The position numbers and the translations under genes were made by a program. DNA of 34,187 nt from assembly GCA_949293985.1 (NCBI GenBank), contig CASFFN010000013.1:781-34967 (forward strand), in the 5' to 3' direction. Within the stretch, counting starts at the first letter, position 1; the number at the start of each line of letters is the position of its first letter. The notes under the pieces are model-generated. The model worked only from the letters and a program-made list of their open reading frames with translations, searched no databases and was not told the DNA's origin. Positions 15,294 through 24,926 of the stretch are shown here, piece by piece. The stretch is from an uncultured Eubacteriales bacterium. Lineage in GTDB: Bacteria > Bacillota > Clostridia > Oscillospirales > Oscillospiraceae.

Positions 15294-16350
15294 TCTGCAA
15301 AAGTATTTGACCTTGTTGGAGGAACCGGGTCTGGGCCTGCTGCTTACCAGCCGGTACAGCCGTCACTACGGAGCCCAATACGATATTGCCGAGGGCGTGG
15401 CCGTTGTCACCAAGGCCGGCTGCCGCTACTTCACCGACAGCCGCTACATAGAAGCTGCCCAGAAGGGCATCTCCGGTTTTGAGGTTTTGGAAGTGAATAT
15501 GCACAACTCCTACACCCAGCGCTTGCTGGATGCCATCCGGGATTTCGGCATTACCGCCCTGGGCTATGAAGAGCATTCCATGACCGCCGGTGAGCTTCTC
15601 CGGTATCAGGAAACCCTGGGGGTAAAGCTCATCCCCATGGACGGGAAAATCAACAGCTTCCGAAGCATCAAGGAGCCTTGGGAGCTGGAGCGGATGCAAA
15701 AGGCCCAGGACATTACGGACGAGGCCTTCGCCAAGGTTCTTAAGAGAATCCACGCCGGCATGACGGAAAAGGAAGTCCAGGCGGAGCTGATCTACTGCCT
15801 GTACGCCTGCGGCGGAGAGGGGCTGTCCTTTGACCCCATTGTGGTGTCCGGCCCCAATACCAGCCTGCCCCACGGGGTTGCCACCGACCGGGTGATTGAG
15901 CCCGGAGACTTCATCACCATGGACTTCGGCGTTATCTGGCACGGCTACTGCTCCGATATGACCCGCACCGTGGCGGTGGGCTATGCCACGGAGGAGATGA
16001 AGAAGGTCTATGACACGGTGCTGAAAGCCCAGCTGGCAGGCATTGCCGCCATCCGGGTGGGAGCTACCGGTCAGGAGGTGGACGGGGCCGCCCGGAAGGT
16101 GATTGCCGATGCCGGATATGGTGAATTTTTCGGCCACAGCTTCGGTCACAGTCTGGGACTGGAGGTTCACGAGAACCCGGGCTGCTCTCCCAGAAACCCG
16201 GAGCCCGTGGCAGAAAATGTGGTCACATCTGCCGAGCCGGGTATCTATCTGCCGGGAAAATTCGGCGTCCGGATTGAGGATGTGCTGATTTTCCGGGAGA
16301 ACGGCAGCGAAAATCTGACCCATAGCCCCAAGGAATTGATAATTATTTGA
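15286..16350 (+). CDS. M24B metallopeptidase (Xaa-Pro aminopeptidase/dipeptidase)
   Basis: Releases the first residue from peptides with proline in second position, in the cytoplasm. The 354-residue protein has an N-terminal creatinase-like domain (about 1-125) and a pita-bread catalytic domain. The five metal ligands are visible: D213 in MDFGVI, D224 in CSDMTRT, H288 in GHSFGHSLG, E317 in SAEPGIY and E331 in RIEDV. The frame continues upstream inside yqeG. The ATG at 15286, with AAAGGAG in front and an 8-base overlap with yqeG, is the likely start. efp follows, the same pairing as yqhT-efp in Bacillus. The choice between aminopeptidase and dipeptidase cannot be made from sequence alone. Confidence 0.92.
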   Translation: MNNLQKYLTLLEEPGLGLLLTSRYSRHYGAQYDIAEGVAVVTKAGCRYFTDSRYIEAAQKGISGFEVLEVNMHNSYTQRLLDAIRDFGITALGYEEHSMTAGELLRYQETLGVKLIPMDGKINSFRSIKEPWELERMQKAQDITDEAFAKVLKRIHAGMTEKEVQAELIYCLYACGGEGLSFDPIVVSGPNTSLPHGVATDRVIEPGDFITMDFGVIWHGYCSDMTRTVAVGYATEEMKKVYDTVLKAQLAGIAAIRVGATGQEVDGAARKVIADAGYGEFFGHSFGHSLGLEVHENPGCSPRNPEPVAENVVTSAEPGIYLPGKFGVRIEDVLIFRENGSENLTHSPKELIII

Positions 16351-16369
16351 AAAATCTTTTTCTTTCCCC

Positions 16370-16398
16370 TTGAAAAAATCGGATTTTTCGGTTAATAT
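16370..16398 (+). promoter_or_regulatory. efp promoter, TTGAAA-17-TAATAT
   Basis: TTGAAA (16370-16375) and TAATAT (16393-16398) with a 17-base spacer, between the peptidase stop and efp. RNA would start near 16405, leaving a leader of about 55 bases with AGGAGG close to the ATG. Confidence 0.65.
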
Positions 16399-16460
16399 AT
16401 ACCAGTCGAGTTATGAACACATTTAGCCCTTTGTGGGGCGCGTTTTAGGAGGATATTGAA

Positions 16461-17024
16461 ATGATTTCTGTCAGCGATTTCAGAAACGGCGTAACTTTCG
16501 ATATGGACGGAAAGGTTATGCAGATCATCGAGTTCCAGCATGTGAAGCCCGGTAAGGGTGCTGCTTTCGTCCGTGTGAAGATGCGCAATGTCATCACCGG
16601 CGGCGTTACCGAAACCACCTTCAACCCCAACGACAAGTACCCCACCGCTTACATCGAGCGGAAGAAGATGGAGTACTCCTACAACGACGGGGATTTGTAC
16701 TACTTCATGGATCCGGACACCTTCGAGCTGGTACCCATCGAAAAGAGCGCTCTGGACGACACCTTCCGTTTCGTGAAAGAGAACGATGTTTGCACCGTTA
16801 TGAGCTACAAGGGCAATGTGTTCGGCATTGAGGCTCCCCGGTTCGTAGACCTGGTGGTCACTTCCACCGAGCCCGGCTTCGCAGGCAACACCGCCACCAA
16901 CACCCTGAAGCCCGCTACTTTGGAGACCGGCGCCGAGATCAAGGTGCCTCTGTTCATCAACGAGGGCGACAAGATCAACATTGATACCACTACCGGTGAG
17001 TATCTGGGCCGTTCCAAGGCTTAA
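16461..17024 (+). CDS. efp: Translation elongation factor P
   Basis: Binds between the P and E sites and helps ribosomes stalled on polyproline form peptide bonds. The 187-residue length and the three beta-barrel domains are standard. The loop KPGKGAAF places the conserved lysine at K32, the residue that is post-translationally modified in many bacteria. No modifying enzyme (EpmA or YmfI type) is in the window. GGAGG lies about 7 bases before the ATG. It is followed after 14 bases by the zinc-ribbon gene, with no terminator between, so the two are probably co-transcribed. Confidence 0.97.
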   Translation: MISVSDFRNGVTFDMDGKVMQIIEFQHVKPGKGAAFVRVKMRNVITGGVTETTFNPNDKYPTAYIERKKMEYSYNDGDLYYFMDPDTFELVPIEKSALDDTFRFVKENDVCTVMSYKGNVFGIEAPRFVDLVVTSTEPGFAGNTATNTLKPATLETGAEIKVPLFINEGDKINIDTTTGEYLGRSKA

Positions 17025-17038
17025 TAAGGAGAATTTCT

Positions 17039-17500
17039 ATGACGATTTCTGAGAAGTCCGCATACCTGAAGGGCCTGATGGAGGGCCTGAAGCTGGATAC
17101 CGACAAGGCAGAGGGCAAGCTGATTGCCGCCATGGTGGAGCTGCTGGGGGACATCTCCAAGAAGCTCACCGATGTGGAGGATACCACCATTGCCATCTCC
17201 GATGAGCTGGATGAGATCGAGGAAGATCTGGACGCCATCGAGGACTACATCCTGGATGAGGAGGACGAGGACGACTACGACGACGAAGACGACTACGAGG
17301 ACGACTTCGACGACGAGGAGGACGAGGACTCCGAGGAGGGCTTCGACTTCGGCGATGAGGACACCACCGTTTACGAGGTGCAGTGCGCCTGCGGTGAGGT
17401 CATCGACTTCGACGAGGAAACCCTGGAATCCGGCAGCATTGTCTGCCCCAACTGCGGCGAGCTCCTGGAGTTCACCACGGAGGATGTAGAAGAGGAATAA
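17039..17500 (+). CDS. Acidic zinc-ribbon protein (CD1247-like), function unknown
   Basis: A 153-residue protein in three parts. Residues 1-66 are a helical domain like that of a clostridial family typified by C. difficile CD1247 ([15 protein letters not shown] opening). Residues about 60-108 are an extreme acidic tract, almost all Asp and Glu. The C-terminus holds a zinc ribbon, with C116 and C118 in CACG and C136 and C139 in CPNCGE. The tract resembles the acidic tail of RNA polymerase delta subunit in composition, but the fold does not match it. AAGGAG precedes the ATG. Co-transcription with efp suggests a link to translation or transcription; the role is unknown. Confidence 0.8.
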   Translation: MTISEKSAYLKGLMEGLKLDTDKAEGKLIAAMVELLGDISKKLTDVEDTTIAISDELDEIEEDLDAIEDYILDEEDEDDYDDEDDYEDDFDDEEDEDSEEGFDFGDEDTTVYEVQCACGEVIDFDEETLESGSIVCPNCGELLEFTTEDVEEE

Positions 17501-17513
17501 TCTTCCAAACACA

Positions 17514-17547
17514 AAACTGCCCCGATTTTTCGGGGCAGTTTCTTTTT
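17514..17547 (+). terminator. Terminator of the efp operon
   Basis: AAACTGCCCCGA (17514-17525) pairs perfectly with TCGGGGCAGTTT (17530-17541) around TTTT, then CTTTTT. Confidence 0.93.
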
Positions 17548-17548
17548 C

Positions 17549-17577
17549 TTGCATATTGGCAGATTCTCTGGTATAAT
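17549..17577 (+). promoter_or_regulatory. Promoter of the nucleoside phosphorylase gene, TTGCAT-17-TATAAT
   Basis: TTGCAT (17549-17554) and TATAAT (17572-17577), 17-base spacer, immediately after the efp terminator and 30 bases before the next ATG. Confidence 0.8.
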
Positions 17578-17607
17578 GTAGGCATAATTCATAAAGGAGG
17601 GCTTGCT

Positions 17608-18378
17608 ATGCAAGATATTGGTGTGCAATATCACATCCGCTGCAAAGAAGGGGATGTGGGGCGGTACTGCTTCCTGCCCGGGGACCCGGGGCGCTGTGAG
17701 GCCATTGCCCAGCATTTTGACAATCCGGTCCATGTAGGCATGAATCGGGAATACAACATTTATACCGGAACCCTGTTGGGGCAAAAGGTTTCCGTGTGCT
17801 CCACGGGTATCGGCGGCCCTTCTGCGGCCATTGCGATGGAGGAACTGACTGCCATTGGCGCCGGCACCTTCATCCGGGTGGGTACCTGCGGCGGCATTGA
17901 CTTGGATGTGCTTCCGGGGGATGTGGTGGTGGCCACCGGCGCCATTCGGTTTGAACATACCTCCTTTGAGTATGCCCCGGCGGAGTTTCCCTCGGTGCCG
18001 GACTTTGATGTGACCCTGGCTCTGCGGGAGGCAAGCCTTTCTCTGGGCTACCGTACCCATACGGGCGTGGTGCAGTGCAAGGATTCTTTCTACGGTCAGC
18101 ACTCTCCGGAAAAATCCCCCGTTTCCTATGAACTCCTGCAAAAGTGGGAGTCTTGGAAGCGGCTGGGGGTAAAGGCCAGCGAAATGGAGTCTGCCGCTCT
18201 GTTTGTGGTGGCGGCAGCCCTGGGGGTCCGGTGCGGCAGCTGCTTCCATGCGGTGTGGAATCAGGAGCGGGAGAAGCTGGGTATGCAGATGCCCATGACG
18301 GAGGACACCTCCGGCGCTATCCGGGTAGGGATTGAAGCTGTGAAGCGGCTGATTGCCCAGGATATGCGGAAAGCCTGA
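17608..18378 (+). CDS. udp: Nucleoside phosphorylase, probably uridine phosphorylase
   Basis: Cleaves a nucleoside with phosphate to a free base and ribose 1-phosphate, for salvage or carbon use. The 256-residue protein belongs to the NP-I fold: the phosphate loop LPGDPGR at 23-29, STGIGGPS, the RVGTCGG motif, [11 protein letters not shown], and the ribose-binding [10 protein letters not shown]. The FYGQ segment is typical of uridine phosphorylases, where Gln and Arg contact uracil, so uridine is favoured over purines. AAGGAGG lies before the ATG. It starts a short operon with a small membrane protein 4 bases downstream. Confidence 0.85.
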   Translation: MQDIGVQYHIRCKEGDVGRYCFLPGDPGRCEAIAQHFDNPVHVGMNREYNIYTGTLLGQKVSVCSTGIGGPSAAIAMEELTAIGAGTFIRVGTCGGIDLDVLPGDVVVATGAIRFEHTSFEYAPAEFPSVPDFDVTLALREASLSLGYRTHTGVVQCKDSFYGQHSPEKSPVSYELLQKWESWKRLGVKASEMESAALFVVAAALGVRCGSCFHAVWNQEREKLGMQMPMTEDTSGAIRVGIEAVKRLIAQDMRKA

Positions 18379-18382
18379 GACC

Positions 18383-18727
18383 ATGAAAGGGTACTGGATG
18401 GAAGGGCTGGCTGCGGTTGCGCAGGTGCTTTTGTATTATCTTTTGCCTGCGTTTGCCGGCCCCACAGATGGTATTGCCATGGTGCTGCTGATTCTTTTGG
18501 GAACGCTGGTGCTGTCCGGTGCGCTGGGAATGGGTTCCGGGAAAAAGGGAAAGTTTCTCTATCCGGTGCTGGCGGCGGTACTTTTCCTGCCATCAGTCCT
18601 CATTTATTACAATGAAAGCGCCTGGGTACACAGCCTTTGGTATTTTGCCGTTTCCGCTTTCGGCGTCGGGGCTGGCTCTTTGATTCGGTATTTGTTCCTT
18701 GCTTTGCAGGGAAAAGGGAAAAAATGA
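18383..18727 (+). CDS. Small four-helix membrane protein, unknown function
   Basis: 114 residues with four hydrophobic segments (about 8-28, 31-52, 60-78 and 88-110), so an integral membrane protein. The ATG at 18383 comes 4 bases after the phosphorylase stop and has no good ribosome site of its own, so translation may be coupled. A second in-frame ATG at 18398 (MEGLAA) is possible. It ends in a Lys-rich cytoplasmic tail (QGKGKK). Its position suggests a role beside nucleoside use, but nothing in the sequence names it. A strong two-way terminator follows. Confidence 0.7.
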   Translation: MKGYWMEGLAAVAQVLLYYLLPAFAGPTDGIAMVLLILLGTLVLSGALGMGSGKKGKFLYPVLAAVLFLPSVLIYYNESAWVHSLWYFAVSAFGVGAGSLIRYLFLALQGKGKK

Positions 18728-18730
18728 CGG

Positions 18731-18770
18731 AAAAATCGGTGCAGTCCACAAAGGATTGCACCGATTTTTT
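18731..18770. terminator. Bidirectional terminator between the small membrane gene and the EamA gene
   Basis: A 17-bp stem with one G-U pair (18731-18747 with 18753-18769) around ACAAA has an A-run on one side and a T-run on the other, so it works for both converging genes. The stop codon of the minus-strand gene (18771-18769) overlaps its edge. Confidence 0.93.
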
Positions 18771-19704
18771 ATGCTTTGCAATCTCCGGCCCGCGCCTCCG
18801 GAGCCGGCTTTGGGGCTGACCGCTCCTTTGTGGGAATCTGGGACAGAATTACCGCCAGGAACACCAGGGCACATCCTATCCCTTCCCAGAGGGTGAGGGT
18901 ATCCCCCAGAAGAATCCAGCCGAACAAAAGGGCAAAAGCGGATTCCAGACTCATAATCAAAGAGGCAGAGGCACTCTCCAGATGCCGCTGTCCCAAAATC
19001 TGCAAGGAAAAAGCAATGCCCAGGGACAGAACGCCGGCGTAGCTCAGGGGGAGCCAGCAGCTTACAATCTGGCCCCAAACAGGGGCCTCCGCCGCAAACA
19101 TCACAATACCGGACAAGACCGTACATACTAAGCACTGGATGAGATTCAGGGCCAAGGGGTCAGTATCCCCGGCAAACCGCTCTACCATGAGAATCTGTAC
19201 GGCAAACATAAAGGCACAGGCCAAAAGGAACAGATCCCCGGCGCTGACGGAGGTAACCCCCACACAGCTCAGACAGTACAGTCCCACCACCGCCAGCAGC
19301 GCGCTGATGGGAATCGTCCTGGAGGGGCGTTTCCCCTGGAAGATTCCCAGAATGGGAACCATGACAATATACATGGCGGTGAGAAAAGCGGATTTCCCCG
19401 GGTCTGTGTCCACCAGCCCTACCTGTTGCAGGTTGCTGGCGAGAAACAGCGGGATTCCGCAGAGGATTCCGGCTTTCCACAGCTTTTTACTCTTAAAATC
19501 TCCGAAAAAGGGCTTTTTTCCTTTCTGCCGCAGATCCCGCAGTCCAATGAGCAGCAGCAATGCCGCCACCGCTAACAGCCCCCGGACGGCCTGGAAGGTA
19601 AAGGGCCCCATGTAGTCCATACCCACGCTCTGGGCGATGAAGGCAGAGCCCCAGATGAGGGTTGCCAGCAGCAGACTGGCGATTCCTTTGAATTTATTTT
19701 GCAT
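18769..19704 (-). CDS. EamA/DMT-family transporter
   Basis: A ten-helix inner membrane transporter of the drug/metabolite superfamily. The substrate is not predictable, though many relatives export amino acids or metabolites. The 311-residue protein shows two EamA halves. The first opens with LLLATLIWGSAFIAQ and contains the PGKSAFLTAMYIV stretch. The second runs from SAGDLFLLACAFMFAVQIL to the conserved SLESAFALLFGWILLGD and the end. The tail after residue 290 is Lys/Pro/Glu-rich and cytoplasmic. The ATG at 19704 is preceded only by a weak GGGTGA site. It is transcribed alone, between convergent and divergent neighbours. Confidence 0.92.
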   Translation of the reverse strand: MQNKFKGIASLLLATLIWGSAFIAQSVGMDYMGPFTFQAVRGLLAVAALLLLIGLRDLRQKGKKPFFGDFKSKKLWKAGILCGIPLFLASNLQQVGLVDTDPGKSAFLTAMYIVMVPILGIFQGKRPSRTIPISALLAVVGLYCLSCVGVTSVSAGDLFLLACAFMFAVQILMVERFAGDTDPLALNLIQCLVCTVLSGIVMFAAEAPVWGQIVSCWLPLSYAGVLSLGIAFSLQILGQRHLESASASLIMSLESAFALLFGWILLGDTLTLWEGIGCALVFLAVILSQIPTKERSAPKPAPEARAGDCKA

Positions 19705-19721
19705 ATTTAATCACCCGCCAT

Positions 19722-19750
19722 ACTCTACCATATTCCGGGGATTTTTGCAA
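19722..19750 (-). promoter_or_regulatory. EamA gene promoter, TTGCAA-17-TAGAGT
   Basis: Minus-strand TTGCAA (19750-19745) and TAGAGT (19727-19722), 17-base spacer. The -10 box is a moderate match. RNA would start about 10 bases before the ATG, an unusually short leader. Confidence 0.45.
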
Positions 19751-19760
19751 GATGGAGGAA

Positions 19761-19788
19761 TTGCAATTTCCCTTGTATGTGGTATAAT
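19761..19788 (+). promoter_or_regulatory. pepF promoter, TTGCAA-16-TATAAT
   Basis: TTGCAA (19761-19766) and TATAAT (19783-19788) with a 16-base spacer, 28 bases ahead of the pepF ATG and back to back with the EamA promoter. Confidence 0.7.
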
Positions 19789-19816
19789 AAGCAAAAACCA
19801 CTTAAGGAGGTTGACT

Positions 19817-21622
19817 ATGGAAGAAATCACGAAAATCCGCAGCCGGGAAGAGATTCCCGTGGAGGATACCTGGGCCACGGAGGATATGTACCCCAGCGAC
19901 GAAGCCTGGGAGGCAGAGCTGGCCACTTTGGAAGGAGAAAAAGCGCTCCTTTCCGGTTTTGCGGGCCACCTGGCGGACGGTCCCGAAAAGCTCCTGGACT
20001 ACCTGTCCAACATGGAGCGGGTAGACAGCAAGGTGGATCTTCTGGGCAATTACTGTATGCGCAAGGCCGACCAGGACACCCGGGAGGCAAAGTACCAGGC
20101 CATGAGCGGCAGATTTATGAGCGCCGTGGTGTCTCTGGGAGCGGCTACCAGCTTTGAAACCCCGGAGATTCTGGCTATTTCCGAGGAAACCCTGGCGGGC
20201 TTCTATGCCGCCTGCCCGGAGCTGGAGCGGTATCGCCGGTATCTGACCAACCTGCGCCGCCAGAAGGAACATGTGCTGAGTCCCCGGGAGGAGAAACTCC
20301 TGGCTGCCGCCGGTGAGATGGCCCAGACCCCCAGCAGCACCTTCGGTATGTTCTCCAATGCGGACCTGACCTTCCCGGATGCCCTGGACAGCCAGGGAAA
20401 AGCCCATCCCATCAGCCAGGGCACCTATATCGCCTGCCAGGAAAGTCCGGACCGGGTGCTGCGGAAGAACGCCTTTGAGAGCCTGTACCACACCTTCGCC
20501 CAGTTCAAGAACACCGCTGCCAGCCTGCTGAACAGCCAGAACAAGCAGCTCAAGTTCTTCGCCGAGGCCCGGAACTATCCCAATGCCTTTGAGGCATCCC
20601 TGTTCCGCACCCAGGTGCCCACCTCCGTATACCGGAATCTGATTGATACGGTGCATAAAAACCTGGATAAAATGCATCGTTATGTAGCCCTGCGGAAGAA
20701 GCTGCTGGGGCTGGAGGAGCTGCATTTTTACGATATTTATACCCCCCTGGTGCAGGAGGCGGATAAGAAAATCCCCTTTGCGGAAGCCAAGCAGACGGTG
20801 TACGATGCCCTGGCTCCTCTGGGGGAGGACTACCGGAAGATTCTGAAAGAGGGCTTTGACAACCGGTGGATTGATGTGTACCAGAATCTGGGCAAGCGCA
20901 GCGGTGCCTACTCCGCCGGTGCTTCCGTCCACCCCTATGTGCTGTTGAACTACTCCGGCACCCTGGACAGCCAGTTCACCCTGGCCCATGAGATGGGGCA
21001 CGCTCTTCACTCCTATCTGTCCCTGAAAAACCAGAATTTCATTGATGCCCACTATGTCATCTTTGTGGCAGAGGTGGCCTCCACTTGTAACGAGGCTCTG
21101 CTCATGGAGTACCTGCTGGGCAAGACCACCGATAAGAAGGAGCGGGCATACCTCATCAACCACTTCCTGGACCAGTTCCGGGGAACACTGTACCGCCAGA
21201 CCATGTTTGCAGAGTTTGAGCTGAACATCGGCCAGATGGTGGCGGAGGGTAAGACCCTGACTGCCGAGGTGCTGTGCCAGGAGTACCGCCGCCTGAACGA
21301 GCTGTACTACGGTCCCGACATTGTGGTGGACGAGGAAATCGCCATGGAGTGGGCCAGAATCCCCCATTTCTACTACAACTATTATGTGTTCCAGTACGCC
21401 ACCGGCTACTCTGCCGCCATTGCCCTGTCCAAGCGGATTCTGAAGGAAGGGGAGACGGCGGTAAAGGACTATCTGAACTTCCTGGCCGGCGGCTGCTCCA
21501 AGACCCCCATCGACCTTTTGAAGGGCGCCGGCGTGGATATGACCAGCCCGGAACCGGTGAATCAGGCTCTGGCCTTGTTTGGTCAGCTGCTGGATGAGAT
21601 GGAAGCCCTCATGGAAGGTTAA
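19817..21622 (+). CDS. pepF: Oligoendopeptidase F (M3B zinc peptidase)
   Basis: A cytoplasmic zinc peptidase that cuts short peptides of roughly 7-17 residues. The 601-residue length is typical. The zinc motif HEMGH is at 391-395, and the third ligand Glu lies in the following VAEVASTCNEALL helix. The N-terminal helical domain and the family sequences TPLVQEADK, GKRSGAYSAG and PHFYYNYYVFQYATG are all present. The frame is open back to 19637, but the ATG at 19817 with AAGGAGG 6-7 bases before it, after the promoter, is the start. A small gene follows after 3 bases. Confidence 0.96.
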   Translation: MEEITKIRSREEIPVEDTWATEDMYPSDEAWEAELATLEGEKALLSGFAGHLADGPEKLLDYLSNMERVDSKVDLLGNYCMRKADQDTREAKYQAMSGRFMSAVVSLGAATSFETPEILAISEETLAGFYAACPELERYRRYLTNLRRQKEHVLSPREEKLLAAAGEMAQTPSSTFGMFSNADLTFPDALDSQGKAHPISQGTYIACQESPDRVLRKNAFESLYHTFAQFKNTAASLLNSQNKQLKFFAEARNYPNAFEASLFRTQVPTSVYRNLIDTVHKNLDKMHRYVALRKKLLGLEELHFYDIYTPLVQEADKKIPFAEAKQTVYDALAPLGEDYRKILKEGFDNRWIDVYQNLGKRSGAYSAGASVHPYVLLNYSGTLDSQFTLAHEMGHALHSYLSLKNQNFIDAHYVIFVAEVASTCNEALLMEYLLGKTTDKKERAYLINHFLDQFRGTLYRQTMFAEFELNIGQMVAEGKTLTAEVLCQEYRRLNELYYGPDIVVDEEIAMEWARIPHFYYNYYVFQYATGYSAAIALSKRILKEGETAVKDYLNFLAGGCSKTPIDLLKGAGVDMTSPEPVNQALALFGQLLDEMEALMEG

Positions 21623-21625
21623 GCC

Positions 21626-21892
21626 ATGGAGCCGCTGTTTCTTCCTACCTTGCACACCTTTGCCATGAACAACATCTTTACCGGGTCCTACGGGCTGCTC
21701 CGCTTCCGGGCGGCGCCCAATGTGATTATGCGCACCCCTAAGGAGGTGGACATGGAGCAAAGCTCCATCCATGTGGAATACTGGCATGGGTTGTACTGCT
21801 ATGAAAAAAGCCAGATGGAAGGGGAGGCCACCTTCCCCATGAGCGAAGAAGGCCGGGAGGCTATGCTATCCTGGCTGCAGGAGAAAATCTGA
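21626..21892 (+). CDS. Small unrecognised protein, 88 residues, downstream of pepF
   Basis: A short cytoplasmic protein. I do not recognise the family. It starts 3 bases after the pepF stop and has no strong ribosome site (AAGG at best), so it is probably translated by coupling. The sequence has a compact beta-rich look (GSYGLLRFRAAP, SSIHVEYWHGLYCYEK) and ends in an amphipathic helix (EEGREAMLSWLQEKI). M14 (MNNIFTGSYG) is an alternative start. A strong terminator right after its stop, at 21898, supports it as the last gene of the pepF unit. Confidence 0.65.
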   Translation: MEPLFLPTLHTFAMNNIFTGSYGLLRFRAAPNVIMRTPKEVDMEQSSIHVEYWHGLYCYEKSQMEGEATFPMSEEGREAMLSWLQEKI

Positions 21893-21897
21893 AAACG

Positions 21898-21933
21898 GCT
21901 GCCGGTTCTCAGGACGAACCGGCAGCTTTTTTT
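21898..21933 (+). terminator. Terminator of the pepF unit
   Basis: GCTGCCGGTTC (21898-21908) pairs perfectly with GAACCGGCAGC (21916-21926), followed by seven Ts. Confidence 0.95.
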
Positions 21934-21942
21934 GAAAAAACA

Positions 21943-21970
21943 TTGACAAAAATTCCTTTTGTGCTAAAAT
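21943..21970 (+). promoter_or_regulatory. alaS promoter, TTGACA-16-TAAAAT
   Basis: TTGACA (21943-21948) and TAAAAT (21965-21970), 16-base spacer. RNA would start near 21977, just before the T-box leader. Confidence 0.85.
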
Positions 21971-21976
21971 ATAGTG

Positions 21977-22205
21977 GAATATGCAAAGGCAATGGGAAAG
22001 CCAAGCGGTGAACTCCGTTTCAGAGAGAGGGGAGAGGGTGGAAACCCCTTATGGACGCAGCCTGCAAGCCACTTTCTTCGCCCCCCGGGAGGACCGGGGC
22101 GGGCGCTCCCGTTACAGAGCAGCCAAGATGCCGGTTTTCCCGGTAAATTAGGGTGGTACCGCGAGAAGCCTCGCCCCTATACAGGGGAGGGGTATTTATT
22201 TTTGT
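21977..22205 (+). promoter_or_regulatory. T-box riboswitch controlling alaS
   Basis: This leader senses uncharged tRNA-Ala. The T-box sequence AGGGTGGTACCGCG is at 22150-22163. Upstream, a Stem I can be drawn: GAAAG (21996-22000) pairs with CTTTC (22072-22076). Its distal part has AGAGAG and the GGTGGAA loop (22023-22048). On the 3' side, GCAGCC (22057-22062) offers two adjacent alanine codons, GCA and GCC, as the specifier. A GC-rich stem (about 22083-22100) lies between Stem I and the T-box. When tRNA-Ala is charged, the terminator at 22169-22205 forms and alaS is off. Confidence 0.9.
22169..22205 (+). terminator. T-box-controlled terminator before alaS
   Basis: CCTCGCCCCT (22169-22178) pairs with AGGGGAGGGG (22183-22192) around ATAC, with one mismatch and one G-U pair, followed by a T-rich tail. 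It competes with the antiterminator that includes the T-box sequence. Confidence 0.88.
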
Positions 22206-22230
22206 AATATTTAAGTGGAGGTAGAATCCA

Positions 22231-24870
<2,640 letters not shown>

Positions 24871-24875
24871 GCAGT

Positions 24876-24906
24876 AAGTGCGCCGCCGTCTGGCGGCGCA
24901 CTTTTT
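24876..24906 (+). terminator. alaS terminator
   Basis: AAGTGCGCCGCC (24876-24887) pairs perfectly with GGCGGCGCACTT (24892-24903) around GTCT, followed by Ts. Confidence 0.95.
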
Positions 24907-24926
24907 AGAAAGAGAGGAGAAAGGCC

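Noticed and set aside
17250..17340. GAC/GAG-rich stretch as a DNA tandem repeat
   Set aside because: It is low-complexity sequence coding for an Asp/Glu tract, with no fixed repeat unit.
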